Source: Rhynochetos jubatus
Taxonomy: Eukaryota > Chordata > Aves > Eurypygiformes > Rhynochetidae
Assembly: GCA_027574665.1 (NCBI GenBank)
Contig: CM050657.1
Span: forward strand, 19,827,700-19,891,699
DNA length: 64,000 nucleotides
Direction of reading: 5' to 3'
Shown here: in pieces, positions 34,801-45,719 of the stretch
How positions within the stretch are numbered: the first letter of the stretch is position 1
Layout of the letters: each line of letters starts with the position of its first letter
The notes under the pieces: model-generated
What the model was told of the DNA's origin: nothing
Seen by the model: only the letters and a program-made list of their open reading frames with translations
Databases searched by the model: none
Made by a program: the position numbers and the translations under genes

Positions 34801-37800
34801 CCATGGGATTTTTAACTCCCTCAGGCTCCTTTGAAAGTTTCAGCCTTAATTATTATAACAAGCCATTAAAAAGTTGAAAAACTAAGCATAATTAAATTGC
34901 TTCACATCTCAGCCAAGCAAGAGCAACTCTTCACTCAAGAGAACAAAAAGTTCCACCAGTGCTATTACCTAATCCTTCATCCTAATGTATTTTGATAGAT
35001 CTTTTACTACTCCACAAACATTTTCGAGAGAGCTGGAGTTGACCAACCAGTTTACGCAACCATTGGCGTTGGAGTGGTGAACACAGTCTTCACAGTTATC
35101 TCCGTGAGTAAATACTGTGTCCCCGCAGGCTACAAAAACAAGTAAGCTACAATGTGATTTTGAACGATGATTTTCTCCTAGAGCTGGGGCTGACCCTGCT
35201 TGCCTTACTTACGGGAAAAATCAGTCCCTGGGCAAGTCTTCTTTGAAAAATCAAGCCTTGAAATACAGCCCGTTGCTATCAAACAGCACTGCTAAATGCC
35301 TCACGAGTGAAAACTGCATCGCGGTGTTCAGGGAAGCTCTGGTAGCTCAGCATTTCCCCAGAAATTGAAAGTTGCCTGAAATTCTGCAGGTCCTCTTCCC
35401 CTGGGGAGCAGGCCGGGGATGGGGTTTGCGATGGGGAAGCCAGCAGCTCACAATCTCCCTCTTACCTGTTATCTTTCAAATTGTTTTCTGTATGTACATA
35501 GCACCTGCACGAGTGATATCCAAAGGCTATTCCACAGTAATAAAAGTAATCTAGCATCTAGAAACCTATCCTCCTCGTATCTCTGCAGTGCTCTGTAGCA
35601 ATAAAAGGATGGTTCCGTTTTCACACCCTTTCCCTCTGCTTGTCTCTCTCCTGAGAGTACTAACACAGTTCCAATCAGCAGGCAATTATTTTTTTAATGT
35701 GGCCATTAACAGGGGAAGATCAGGAAATGCCAAGCCCATTTCCCTCACATCTCTAGAGAGACTTAGGGAGCAAAGGACTTTTACCCACCAGAAAGCAGGA
35801 ACAGCAAGGTAGAAATACACAGCTCGAAGATGTCAGTCCAGCGTGCATGAGAGAGGAGGTTTTGGGGTGAGCCTGCTTTAGAGGAAGCCCATCACAGATC
35901 CCACATAGCGGAGAAGCCGTGATGTTTGTTGTGAAACGAGGCACGGAGGTGTGCGGCTAGAAGAGGTCTTTCTCCAGCTTGGAGGGTCTCGCAGTTCAAT
36001 CTCTGCTCCGGGGCTGTGGTACTTGCAGCCTGGGACATTTGCTCTTTGCTTTTTCAGCCACGAGCACTTAAAAATTACCTGTCTCTGTCAATAAATGACA
36101 GACCTCGATGAAAAGGCAGAAGCACCGGCAGCCAGGTGGACCTTGGCAAGGGAAGAAGGGAGCGCAGAGGCTCGCTCTCTGCAGCTCCACGAGTTAGCAG
36201 GATGAACTGTCTCCAGCAAAAGACATGGTCTCCTGGTAGCATAAATCATTAGCTGTAATGGCAGGAAAGGTTGAGCTGCTGGACAAAGGTGTCATTCCAA
36301 GCGGAGGGAAGGAGCAGGCAGCCTCAGAGGCGAGTGGATGGTATCTTTGGGCAGGCCAGATGCACTGTCCTCTGGAGTTACCTACATCTCCCCATTGGGT
36401 GAAGTGGTTGGTAGAGATGTAGATGCTGAAACTCAGGTGAGATGACTGGATTCCACCAAGAGGAGCTGAGAAGGAGCAAGCTAAGCCTTGGGGCTATCAG
36501 GGAAACCAAAGGAGTCTGGGAGCCATTAAAGGAAGAGTCCTGACTCCAGCTGCTCCACAACTATCCCTGCCCTAGCACAGGCAAGGTGCAATGGCCCATG
36601 ATGTGACTTGAACCATGCCACGTGTTGAAGGCTACTTCCAAACTACCGCAGACCTAGTAAGTTTATTCTTCCTGGAAAAAGAAAAAAAAAAAAGAGAGGA
36701 AAAAAGTCTATAGTCAGCAATAGATGTGTAGGAGCTGTGGGAAGTCCTGAGAGCTTGGAAACGCATGAGGTCGGTGTATTTGTGGGTTTGCCTTGCCCTT
36801 GGCAGGACAACTGTTCAGTGTGGCTCCCTAACAGCCACCGGCAGAGTTTCTGACACTTGGAAACCGGCTCATAAATCCCTACCACGAGAGCCAAAAGGGT
36901 ACAAATGTGGTAGCGGTAACAGACTGCTGATTGTGAATGGACCGGATCAAGCTTCCTGAGAGTGGCGGTGCTGGAGGATGAGCTGCTGCACGTGTTTCCA
37001 CAGGTCTTTCTGGTGGAGAAGGCGGGCAGGCGGTCCCTGTTCCTGGCTGGTCTGATGGGCATGTTAATAAGCGCTGTGGCCATGACGGTTGGACTTGTGC
37101 TCCTGGTAAGGATTTCTCTCCGTATTTTTCTCTGTGGTTCGCAAACAGGTGAAGACAAGCCACCCTTTAAAGTGAACGTTTTGCATTTTCATCTCAAAGA
37201 AGTTCAGAAAACATTCATCCTTAGAAGGGACAGTTCACAGTGGCTCCAGCTGGAGCCATCTCTGGTTACAGCAGTGCCTGAGGATGCTGTGCTCTTTGGC
37301 CCCTGAGACACCCCAACACTGTTAGAAAGGACGTGTGTCCCCTGTCCCCTCCCTGAGCCCGCTGACAACCTCAGCTCCTTACACAGCAACCACGCTATTC
37401 CCACAGCATAATCCCATGCCTGCCAAGAAAACCCAGGGCATATCTGCATGTGCAAGCACTGTGTGCCCTAAACCCTCAACCTGTGTTTCCCTGGCTTGGT
37501 GCAGGGATACTAGACTAGCAGCTTGTCGTAGAAAAAGGGACAAATTCTTCCCCCCAACACCCAGGAGAGGGGTCAGGCTGTGAGTCACGGGGCAGAACAG
37601 GCAGAAGATGGAGCCAGCCCCCACCAAAGTCAATCCAAACCACTGGCGCAAGCCCCTGTCAAGATGTAAAACCAAATAAGGGGTGGTGTCCCTTACTGAA
37701 CACCCTGGTTATTAGAGACAACTCCACTTTGCCCCTTCCTGGCCATGCTGCAGGCAAGGAGAGGGCTTGAAGGTACAGCTGAGCCGAGAGCTGTCAGCTG

Positions 37801-38604
37801 CAACATCCCTCTGCAAGCGGCAACGCTGGCACCACACACCCAGCCAGCACCCGGCACAAGAGTTTAGAGCTTTAATTATTCATGTCCAGTCCCCACTTGT
37901 CTGAACAGAATGAAATTTGTGAAAAAGAAACGGAATTAATGTAATTAGTGATAATTAATGAGAGCCGTGTTGGCACTGTAACACCGAGTGTGCCCTCTCG
38001 CAGAGCCAGTTTCCCTGGATGAGCTACGTCAGCATGGTCGCGATCTTCCTCTTCGTCATCTTCTTTGAAGTCGGGCCCGGGCCCATCCCCTGGTTTATCG
38101 TCGCCGAACTGTTCAGCCAAGGCCCGCGCCCCGCCGCCATCGCCGTCGCCGGCTTCTGTAACTGGGCCTGCAACTTCATCGTGGGAATGTGTTTCCAGTA
38201 CATAGCGGTAAGAAATCCCTCTAAAACCCTACCAATAAATGGCTGGCGCGACCCCACTGCTGGGTTCCCAGAGCAGCCCAGCGGGACGTGGACGTGTCTC
38301 CCAGATGTCCATCTCCAAGCCCCGCAGGGCAGCTCAGGCAGCCAGGGTAGGATGGAGAAGCCACCATCCCTCCTGATGGTCATGTTCCCTGTTCTCCCTT
38401 CCCTCACTGCAGGATCTGTGCGGGTCATACGTGTTTGTGATCTTTGCGGCCCTGCTTCTAGTCTTCTTCCTGTTTGCATACTTCAAAGTACCGGAGACGA
38501 AAGGGAAGTCCTTTGAGGAGATCGCAGCCGTGTTCCGCCGCAAGAAGCTCCCGGCCAGAGCCATGACTGAGCTGGCAGAGCTGCGAGGCAGCGAGGAGGC
38601 ATAG
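28811..38604 (+). CDS. SLC2A2: Facilitated glucose transporter GLUT2 (solute carrier family 2 member 2), complete, 11 coding exons
   Basis: GLUT2 is the low-affinity, high-capacity hexose carrier of liver, intestine, kidney and, in mammals, beta cells (family knowledge). Coding segments: 28811-28843, 29453-29548, 30108-30376, 30856-30980, 31742-31857, 33032-33194, 33890-34077, 34999-35103, 37004-37105, 38004-38207, 38413-38604; total 530 residues. All introns are GT-AG and frame is kept. Twelve membrane segments are expected. Major-facilitator and sugar-porter motifs appear in order: GDRLGR after TM2, [22 protein letters not shown] after TM6, [13 protein letters not shown] in TM7, [20 protein letters not shown] in TM10 and [12 protein letters not shown] after TM12. 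The enlarged first extracellular loop (residues about 44-105) has an N-glycosylation site at N64, a GLUT2 hallmark. The start [11 protein letters not shown] agrees with chicken GLUT2 as I remember it. No breaks are seen. Residues 320-322 are QIS where human GLUT2 has HVA. No AATAAA was found in the first 2 kb after the stop. Confidence 0.97.
29453..29548 (+). CDS. SLC2A2: SLC2A2 exon 2: TM1
   Basis: Residues 12-43. TM1 reads [20 protein letters not shown], followed by VINAPQK, the conserved N-terminal GLUT signature. Phase 0 on both sides. Confidence 0.96.
30108..30376 (+). CDS. SLC2A2: SLC2A2 exon 3: large extracellular loop and TM2
   Basis: Residues 44-132. Holds the long first exofacial loop with the NTS glycosylation site (N64), then TM2 ([20 protein letters not shown]) and GWIGDRLG. 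The loop is codon-GC-rich and differs from chicken more than the rest of the protein does (comparison from memory). Confidence 0.96.
30856..30980 (+). CDS. SLC2A2: SLC2A2 exon 4: TM3 and start of TM4
   Basis: Completes the Arg of GDRLGR, then [20 protein letters not shown] and the [10 protein letters not shown] segment. Residues 133-174. Confidence 0.96.
31742..31857 (+). CDS. SLC2A2: SLC2A2 exon 5: sugar-porter motif and TM5
   Basis: Residues 175-213. [20 protein letters not shown] followed by [19 protein letters not shown]. The PMYxSExxPxxLRG motif after TM4 is diagnostic for class I GLUTs. Confidence 0.97.
33032..33194 (+). CDS. SLC2A2: SLC2A2 exon 6: TM6 and PESPR motif
   Basis: Residues 214-267. 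[20 protein letters not shown], then TM6 and [20 protein letters not shown], the start of the central cytosolic loop. Confidence 0.97.
33890..34077 (+). CDS. SLC2A2: SLC2A2 exon 7: central cytosolic loop and start of TM7
   Basis: Residues 268-330: [20 protein letters not shown], a charged helix, then [20 protein letters not shown] and GINA. The residues at 320-322 are QIS, a position linked to hexose selectivity. The acceptor is a less common TTGAG. Confidence 0.96.
34999..35103 (+). CDS. SLC2A2: SLC2A2 exon 8: end of TM7 and TM8
   Basis: Residues 331-365: [20 protein letters not shown], then [15 protein letters not shown]. The first residue, Ile331, completes the NxI/NxV site of TM7. Confidence 0.96.
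37004..37105 (+). CDS. SLC2A2: SLC2A2 exon 9: EKAGRR motif and TM9
   Basis: Residues 366-399: [20 protein letters not shown], then [20 protein letters not shown] between TM8 and TM9 mirrors the GDRLGR motif of the N-terminal half. Confidence 0.96.
38004..38207 (+). CDS. SLC2A2: SLC2A2 exon 10: TM10 and TM11
   Basis: Residues 400-467. Contains [20 protein letters not shown], including the conserved Trp of the sugar and cytochalasin B site, then [20 protein letters not shown] and FQYIA. Confidence 0.97.
38413..38604 (+). CDS. SLC2A2: SLC2A2 exon 11: TM12, C-terminal tail and stop
   Basis: Residues 468-530: [40 protein letters not shown] and a tail ending RGSEEA, then TAG at 38602-38604. The tail resembles avian, not mammalian, GLUT2. 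Confidence 0.96.
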   Translation, partial: DLCGSYVFVIFAALLLVFFLFAYFKVPETKGKSFEEIAAVFRRKKLPARAMTELAELRGSEEA

Positions 38605-41600
38605 ACATCGCCACACACCCAGAAAGGAGGGACTGAGCATGGGCCTCCTTCAGGCGTCGCAGGACAAACGCTGGGCAAAAGTCTCATTTCGCAAAAACTC
38701 CTTGCAGCTGGCACCAGGAGGACCCATCCATCGGATATCTCACGGCTGCTGCAGCTCACACCTTCGAGCCGCTGTAACCTGGTGTTTTGCTCTGAAACAG
38801 CCAGTAGAACCGGGCTGCAGGAAGAGCAGGGGAAAGGACGGGAGGAATGTTATATGTGTGTCTCCATGACTCACTGGAAGAGCCCAGTGGGACGACGATC
38901 TTACTAGTTGGCAAAGCATTACATTGCACTGGGTCATCACTCAGCTGGAATGAAGGAAAGAGGGGTCAGCTGATGCTGTAGCCTGGTGTTTTCACCTTTT
39001 TGTCCCATGCTTGCTGCTTCCTTCTGCTGAGTGATCTGATGTCTTGAGAAACCAACTGCTAGTGCACACAGCACTGATCACCCGAGGTGCTAAGGCAAAC
39101 AGATGGAGCAAACTCCCCCTTACTCTGGCCTGTGCAGAGGAAGAAGGTGGATCCCACTTGAGTCGGTTGGGATGCGCCTCGCTCGCTTTGCTGTCCGTGC
39201 ATTACAGAAACGCTGTCCAATTTCATTCTCAAGTCACTGCATTTTTCAGGAGAATCTTCAAAGAAAAAAAAAAATGTACGTCAGCCCAGCCAGCGTTTCT
39301 GTTTCAGCCAAGCTATTTACCTCCTGTTTCCTCCTCAGCAGCCTCCCCTCCCTCCCTTTCCCTGCTGCAGCACAGGACACCGCACGGTACTGACCACACA
39401 ACAGGCCTGGGCACTCCTGGCCCCCAGGTCAGGAGACACGTGTGACCACCGCCAGGTCACCTCCCCTCGCTGCTCCTCCCTCCCCACCCTCTGCGCCTGC
39501 CTGCCCTGCCTTTTGCAGAACGCTTAGACCCACAGGCTCCGGCTTCAGCCGAGGTCTTGGGCTGCCTGTACCGTAACAATTATTGATATTCCAAAGGGGA
39601 AACGGGTATTGCAGCGTTCACCAGAAGGTGCCCCACTGATCTGACCCCCCACACACACTTTGCACCACTTACGGTTTGGCTGGCTAGTTGCGCTGCAGCC
39701 AAGACAGTGTGCAAGCAGGAGGTTGTGTTCTTTCTATAGCCTTGTTTGTGCTCGGTTTGCTTCTTTATGAGATACTTTTCTGTGACAAAATCAAACTGCA
39801 AGGAATTTTCTTCCTTTTTTGGGGGTGTATGTTGGGATCATTGTAAAAGCCTGTTTTCTGTTTGCTTGACTAAAAGATGTGTGTGTTCCCTGTTATGACA
39901 CCAGGTTACTTTCTAGCAACTCGCTCAGGATAGAAACCCATTATTTATTTAGAGAGGAAACACCAGCATTCCTCCGTCACAGCGAGTTCATCACAACTGA
40001 CAGAGAAGCAGTGACCATAATGTAACAGAGGATCAAGCAAAATGAAAAGCCTGAGACCAGATGGTCCAAGGATGGGCCATAGGCTGCTCTGGGTTTGGTT
40101 TTAGGGAAGGTTCATGCTCTTTTCCATGTGCCTGGACTTCTTTCCTTTGTAGACTTGCTCTCCTGGTATTAAGTCCCTAAAGCAAATTCTGGTCCCTTCC
40201 AAGTGACTGGAAGTGTAGCCACGAGGTCCGCTGGGACAAGTGTCTGGCCCCGGTATGTGCACTGAAGCAATAAGATTGCACCAAAGGCTGTCCTGGAGTA
40301 ACTGCTGGGAGAGGAGAACCGGGTCAATGCTGTCATGTGCTACAGCCAGGGCGGACCTGGGACTGACACGGGGCACGCAGGGTGCGTGGGAGCCAGGGCC
40401 CAGGCTGCAGCGCACAGAAGAGAGCAGCAGAGCTGGGACGCAGGCTCTGGGTCGAACGGTCTGTCTGTGTACTGCGAACAGGTCTCCCCAGGTGAGACCA
40501 GCTGAGACGGCAGGATCGCAAGCTCTCCACGGTGTCTACTGCAGGCTGTTAAATATTATAATGAATTGTCTGAATGTAAAAAAGGGGAAAAAAAGAGATG
40601 GGTTCTTGCTTTCAGCAATGTTATCTGTTACATAAAAGTGTCAAGGAATAACATCTACGGCATGTGTTGGCTTGCGCTGTTGGTTTTTTACCCCTCTGTA
40701 CATCTCAGACATATTTCCAACTCCAGACAGGAGGCATTTTCCCGGCAGGACACATTTGCTCCATGGGTGGTGATGGCTGTGCAAGCCCTCGGCGAAATCT
40801 CTTTGGAATGGATGGTCTAGAGGTGGGGTTGGGGGGCAGCCCTGCGGCTGGTGAGAGCTGGGTCTACATCAGGATGAACCCTCAGCGGAGGTGTGCTGGC
40901 ATCCAACCCCAGCTGTCCCCACCGCCCACCTGTAAAAGCCCACTGTAACCTCTGCTTGCAGGGACACTGGTGCAGGTTAAAACTCCATGACGGGGTCTCT
41001 CTAAGCACAGCTGGCAAGAGGAGCATTTGGGGAGAGATGGGGTTCAACCAGATTTGGCCCTGCTCTGAGGGCAGAGCCAGGCTGGGTTCCCTCCAGGAAC
41101 AGGAGGATGGGACAGCAGAGGCAGGGCAGCAGGGAGGGTGCTGGCGCTGGGGTCCCCGACATCCCCGCTCGGTCCCTGTGAGCCAGCCAGTCCATACAAC
41201 AGAACAGCTGGAGCTATAGCCACACAATGGTCACACAGGTGGTTTGACACGAGAATGGCTGTCCAAAACTGCTTTGCCGAACTTCTGCTGAGCTTCGTCG
41301 GAATGCCTGAGGGGCACCGGACAGTGGCACTAACTCAGCAGTGAGGGGTCATTTATTAGCAACACTCTGAGCAGCCAGTCTGTTGTCCTCCTATGTGTCA
41401 AGTGAATGGTAACAGAAAGCCTGGTCCGATCCCTGTAGCGCAGCACATAGGTTAGTTTACCAAAGCCCACAACGTTAACATTACCCATAGCGATATCGCT
41501 GAAGTCCCCGGAAGATCCGCCTGGGGGTTCCGAGGCTCTTAAGTAAAATCGGTTGGTGCTGAGTTTCAGGTTGGGTTTCCTTGCAGCAGCTGCTGTGTGG

Positions 41601-42059
41601 AAGGGAAGCGAGTCTTCTCCTTCCAGGTTGGGACCCCCACTGGGGACTCTCTCTGACCTTCTCGGGCCACAACTGGTCAATGTGCCTTCCTGTATTTTAC
41701 TATTATAATTCCGTTTATTTGCAAACTCCCCTAGAGATGATGCTTTGCTCACCCTGGGATGTTTCAAATCCATTCTGTTCGTGGTTGCAGCGGGGCAGGC
41801 TGCAGCCCGGGATGGGATGTGCAGAGCTCCGCGCTGTTGAAGGCTGCGGCAATCCCTGTCCTCACCGGGGTGGCGGTGGAAGGATTCAGCAGATATGCTG
41901 GGCTGAACTATGACAAGTGCACTTTTACCACGTACGGCGGCGCAGGAAGGGGTCACACGAGTTGGTTAAATCTGCAGATATGTTTACTTTTGTCTTGTCA
42001 CATCAGGCTGATAATTAGGACTGTACACTTCATCTGTCCTTGCTACATGCAAGATCCAG

Positions 42060-42480
42060 TTGAAACCTGTTCTTGAGACAGAGCTTGTTGAATCATTATT
42101 TTTATCTCCCAGCGTTACAGTTTTACTAAGTTGCTAATCATTAAGAAAATTTAAAAGACCGAGTCATAGTTATTAGCTAAATGGTCGTTGCACTTTAGTT
42201 AACATGCGAAATATGCTCTCATGCTGTGGTTAGCTAATAATGCGATATAATTAATAATCCCTGAGAAAGCATCTTGTCAGCAAGAGCCTTGACAGTGTTT
42301 TCCTAATGTGCTGAGATGACAGCCATTAAGACTTTTCTGTTGTGTCAGATAAATGGCTAACGATATCTAGTTTCCCACTCTCTAGGCATAATTTTAAAAT
42401 TAGTTTGACTTCCCTAATCCAATAAACTCGGGACATTTGGCCCCATTAACACTTTCCACACTAATTTATCACAGTTTTTT
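42060..42480. promoter_or_regulatory. AT-rich, motif-dense block, candidate conserved enhancer
   Basis: A sharply AT-rich island in GC-richer surroundings, crowded with TAAT, TTAGCTAA and GATA-like words. It contains a perfect 11-bp inverted repeat (TTATTAGCTAA at 42170-42180 and its complement at 42230-42240). The texture is that of vertebrate conserved non-coding elements, but conservation cannot be tested here. Confidence 0.3.
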
Positions 42481-43983
42481 CTGCCTCACTTCAACTTGTT
42501 TTTCATCGCTGAGAAGCGCTACCCTCCATCTCCTGTGTCAAACAGCTGACGAGGATGAAGCTGAACCAAGTACTACATATGCAGGGGCCAAGTCTTTGAG
42601 GTACCATTTCCCGAGGTGCTGAGTGTCCTCATCTTTCACTGAAATCTACGGGAGATGGGGAATTACAGAGCAGGACATCAGCAGCAGGATCCAGCAGCAG
42701 ATGTAAGCGTGAGATTTAATTTAAGGTAACTGAGCCTATGCTCAAGTGTGTCACTAAATCCTGGAGCAACGCTGGCAAGCTTTGCCCAGAGGCACAGCCT
42801 GGATAGCTATGCTGAAAGGAAAGGAATCTCTTCCCCAGCAGGACGCCAATAAATCCTGGCTGTAGACCAGCGATCCTTATATTTTACAGGCTGTAGGTAT
42901 AGCTCTGCACCCGAGGCTTGGGCTAAAAAAAGAAATAAACCCAAAACTGCGTGGGTTTGCCTCCCTGCATCCTGTTTAGGAGAAAGAGCAGCTCTTGTAA
43001 CTATGAAAAGTATCAGACCGTGAGTGAGGTATCACTGTCTTAGCACCACTGCAGCGCCAGGAGGGAACAGCCAGTTACCGTGTGTTTTCTCCCTTCCTAG
43101 TGGGAGTTCCAGGTGGTTCCCACTCGTGCAATGTCCCTGCACTGGCACCTCTTGCCTTTGATCTCCAGCATGTGCCCAGGGTAATCCCCTGGGTAAATTC
43201 AGGCAGCGCATACCTCATCCAGCCACGTTTGTCCGGCTGGGAGGGTGTGTGGACCGCAGAATAGGTCAGGGTGACCACCGAGCAGGCTGAGCCAGACCCA
43301 GGGCATGTGGCCCCTAATAACCGTAGGAACCATCCAGCATCCCAGAGTCCCATTCTCAAAGCCGACACAAGGTGAGTTACCAGCTCCGCATTTGTTCTTC
43401 GTAGGAAGCAGAAGGTGAACAGGAGGATTAAAGCAGGAGCAGAGCGGGGTGCCTATGGCGAGGTCACAGCAGAGGCTCTTTAATCCAGTTCACGCGGCGT
43501 AGAGATCATACGTAGGAGCTCAGAGGGCACGGTGAGCACGGAGTGCTGTGGAGCCTTGCTGAATGAGCAAGACTTCCCTCTACTTTCCCATGGTGCTCCC
43601 CCAGCCCTGCGACCGGCCCTCTCTCAGCTAGGCTGCAGGGCTTTCCTCCGTCACCCTCCTCTGTCCACCGGGCACCCAGGCCACCAGCCCCAGCTGTCCC
43701 AGGACACGGCTGCCCTCACGGAGGTTTCTCCCAAAGCCTAGTAATGCACCAGGCAAGAAGATGGAGCGAGGGGCGGCGTTAGCTGGGCTGCACCCACGGC
43801 TCATGTTGGTGTAAAAACCACCTCCAGCGTTCTGTTCTGCTTTGGTGGCAACCAGGTGGGATGTTTACCCAGCACTGGCTGAAATACATAGATGTAGACA
43901 GCAGAACCAAAGCCCATTGCACCGAATCTGCTGCAAAGAAAAGATGTTGCAGAGAGGTGGGTGTTGTCTCCCATGGGACAAGC

Positions 43984-44236
43984 GATGTGACAAGAGCAAA
44001 CAGCCTCCAGTTGCACCAGGGGAGGTTTAGATTTGGATATTAGGGAAAATTTCTTCCTGGAAAAGGCTGTCAGGTACTGGAACAGGCTGCCCAGGGAGGT
44101 GGTGGAGTCACCATCCCGGGAGGGATTTAGGAGATGTGTGGACGAGGTGCTAAAGGACATGGTTTAGTGGTGGGGTGGGCAGCGCTAACAGTTCCACTTG
44201 ATGACCTTTCCAGCGTAAAAGATTCCCTCATTCTGA
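43984..44236 (+). mobile_element. CR1 LINE fragment (3' end)
   Basis: Shows the CR1 terminal text: GGGGAGGTTTAGATTTGGAT, ATTAGGGAAAATTTCTTCCT, GGCTGCCCAGGGAGGTGGTG, GAGGGATTTAGGAGATGTG and a decayed tail (CTTGATGACCTTTCC, then ATTCCCTCATTCTG). The copy is 5'-truncated and lies on the + strand, upstream of EIF5A2. Confidence 0.92.
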
Positions 44237-45719
44237 ATGCATGCAAGACAATCCTGGGAAATACCCTCACAAGCTGCAGTGGAAACGAAAAGGCCAGACC
44301 CAGCTGTGCAACACTACACACACATGCACAAAAGGAAATACATTTAAAAGTGAAAAGCCGTGATGTTGACAAATACGCTTTGAAATCACATCGCTGTTGT
44401 ATAGAAAAGTGTGATAATGACATTAGTACTATCAAAACTGCACTAGAAGAGGCGTGGTTGATCCTGACAAAGGAACGATGCCGCAAGCAATGACTGATGC
44501 AGCCCATTTCCATTTTTTTAATTGAATCTTTAATAAAGGCTGCCTTTAAGTATCATCTACCGCTGCACTTCAGCAAAAAGACCTGGTTTAATACAGATCT
44601 CATGAGTCATTCAAAATAAGTCTATTCATTGTGAAAAATCAAACGAATGTATAATCTGACACTTGAGAAAAGAAATTATCGTTAGTGCTCAGTCCCAGGC
44701 TGCTCAGGGTTGGGTTCAGAACAGTTGGTAGTTCCCTCACAAAGTATTTTATTAGAAGGAAAAAAGCCCTAGAGCCTGTGCAACTAGTCGTGCACTTGCA
44801 GGTAAACAGACACACACTGCTCATGTAAACCCACTTAACAGAATGCCCCATATCAACCGGCACAGAAGGAAAACGGGCAGTTCCCCAGGGTAATGCGGGC
44901 TGGGGGGAGGCAGCACCCACCGAAAACCCCGGTACCTAAACAGAGCCACTGCCTCGACCTGCTGGAGCATTATAAAGGGGCCAATGTAAGCGAAAGGCAA
45001 ACCTATCTCCTTGGGCACACACTGTACAGTTTGGAGTGGGATCTATGTAACCGTGTGGCCCCTTGTAGCCATCCCGTTAGAACAGAGATGACAAACTCAG
45101 GATCTCAGGGCAGCAAACAGGACAGCACACTGCAGCCCACACTGCTGATGGCAGAGGCCGGCTCTGGCAAGGCTGCTACACACGCCTCTTAATTTCTGTG
45201 GTTTTGTCTGGTGTTTACAGCAAGTGATCCGCATGGCACCTGACAGTGCCAGGCCCCATCCACCGGCAGCTCCACAGGACCGTTTCCAGGTGAACATGGT
45301 CCAACAGCTGCAGGTTTTGTGACATCCCACCTGGAGAGTTTTAACAAAACTATTTGGCTTCGTTTTGCTCAGGATCCACCCGTCTGGCCTGGTGGCGGGG
45401 TTCATCCCCACCCCCCTCTGCTTAGTGCAGGGGTGGATGCCAGAGGCTACGGGAGCAGCACAGTTAGCATTGCTGGTATGGAGTAGGGCACGAAGCCGTC
45501 CGAGTCTCGTCCGTTAATGAAAACAAGCTTTCACCGTGGCTTCTTGGCAGTTTCAGGCCCTTCTGACTGATGACTGCGTGCTCTTCCTTCTGATTATTCT
45601 GAAAGGGTAAACATTAAGTGGACAAAAGAGCTTTGTGCTGACAGCTCACGAGGAAGCCGTATCCCGCCAGGCTTTGGAAACACTCACTTCTTCTCCAATT
45701 CGTTTAAACCCGAGTTTTG

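Larger units (their letters stand above)
38605..45700. other. Intergenic region between SLC2A2 and EIF5A2
   Basis: Begins with the SLC2A2 3' UTR, whose end I cannot place. No other coding exon is recognised. It includes a short poly-A tract near 39266, an AT-rich block at 42060-42480 resembling conserved non-coding DNA, and a CR1 tail at 43984-44236. Confidence 0.55.
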
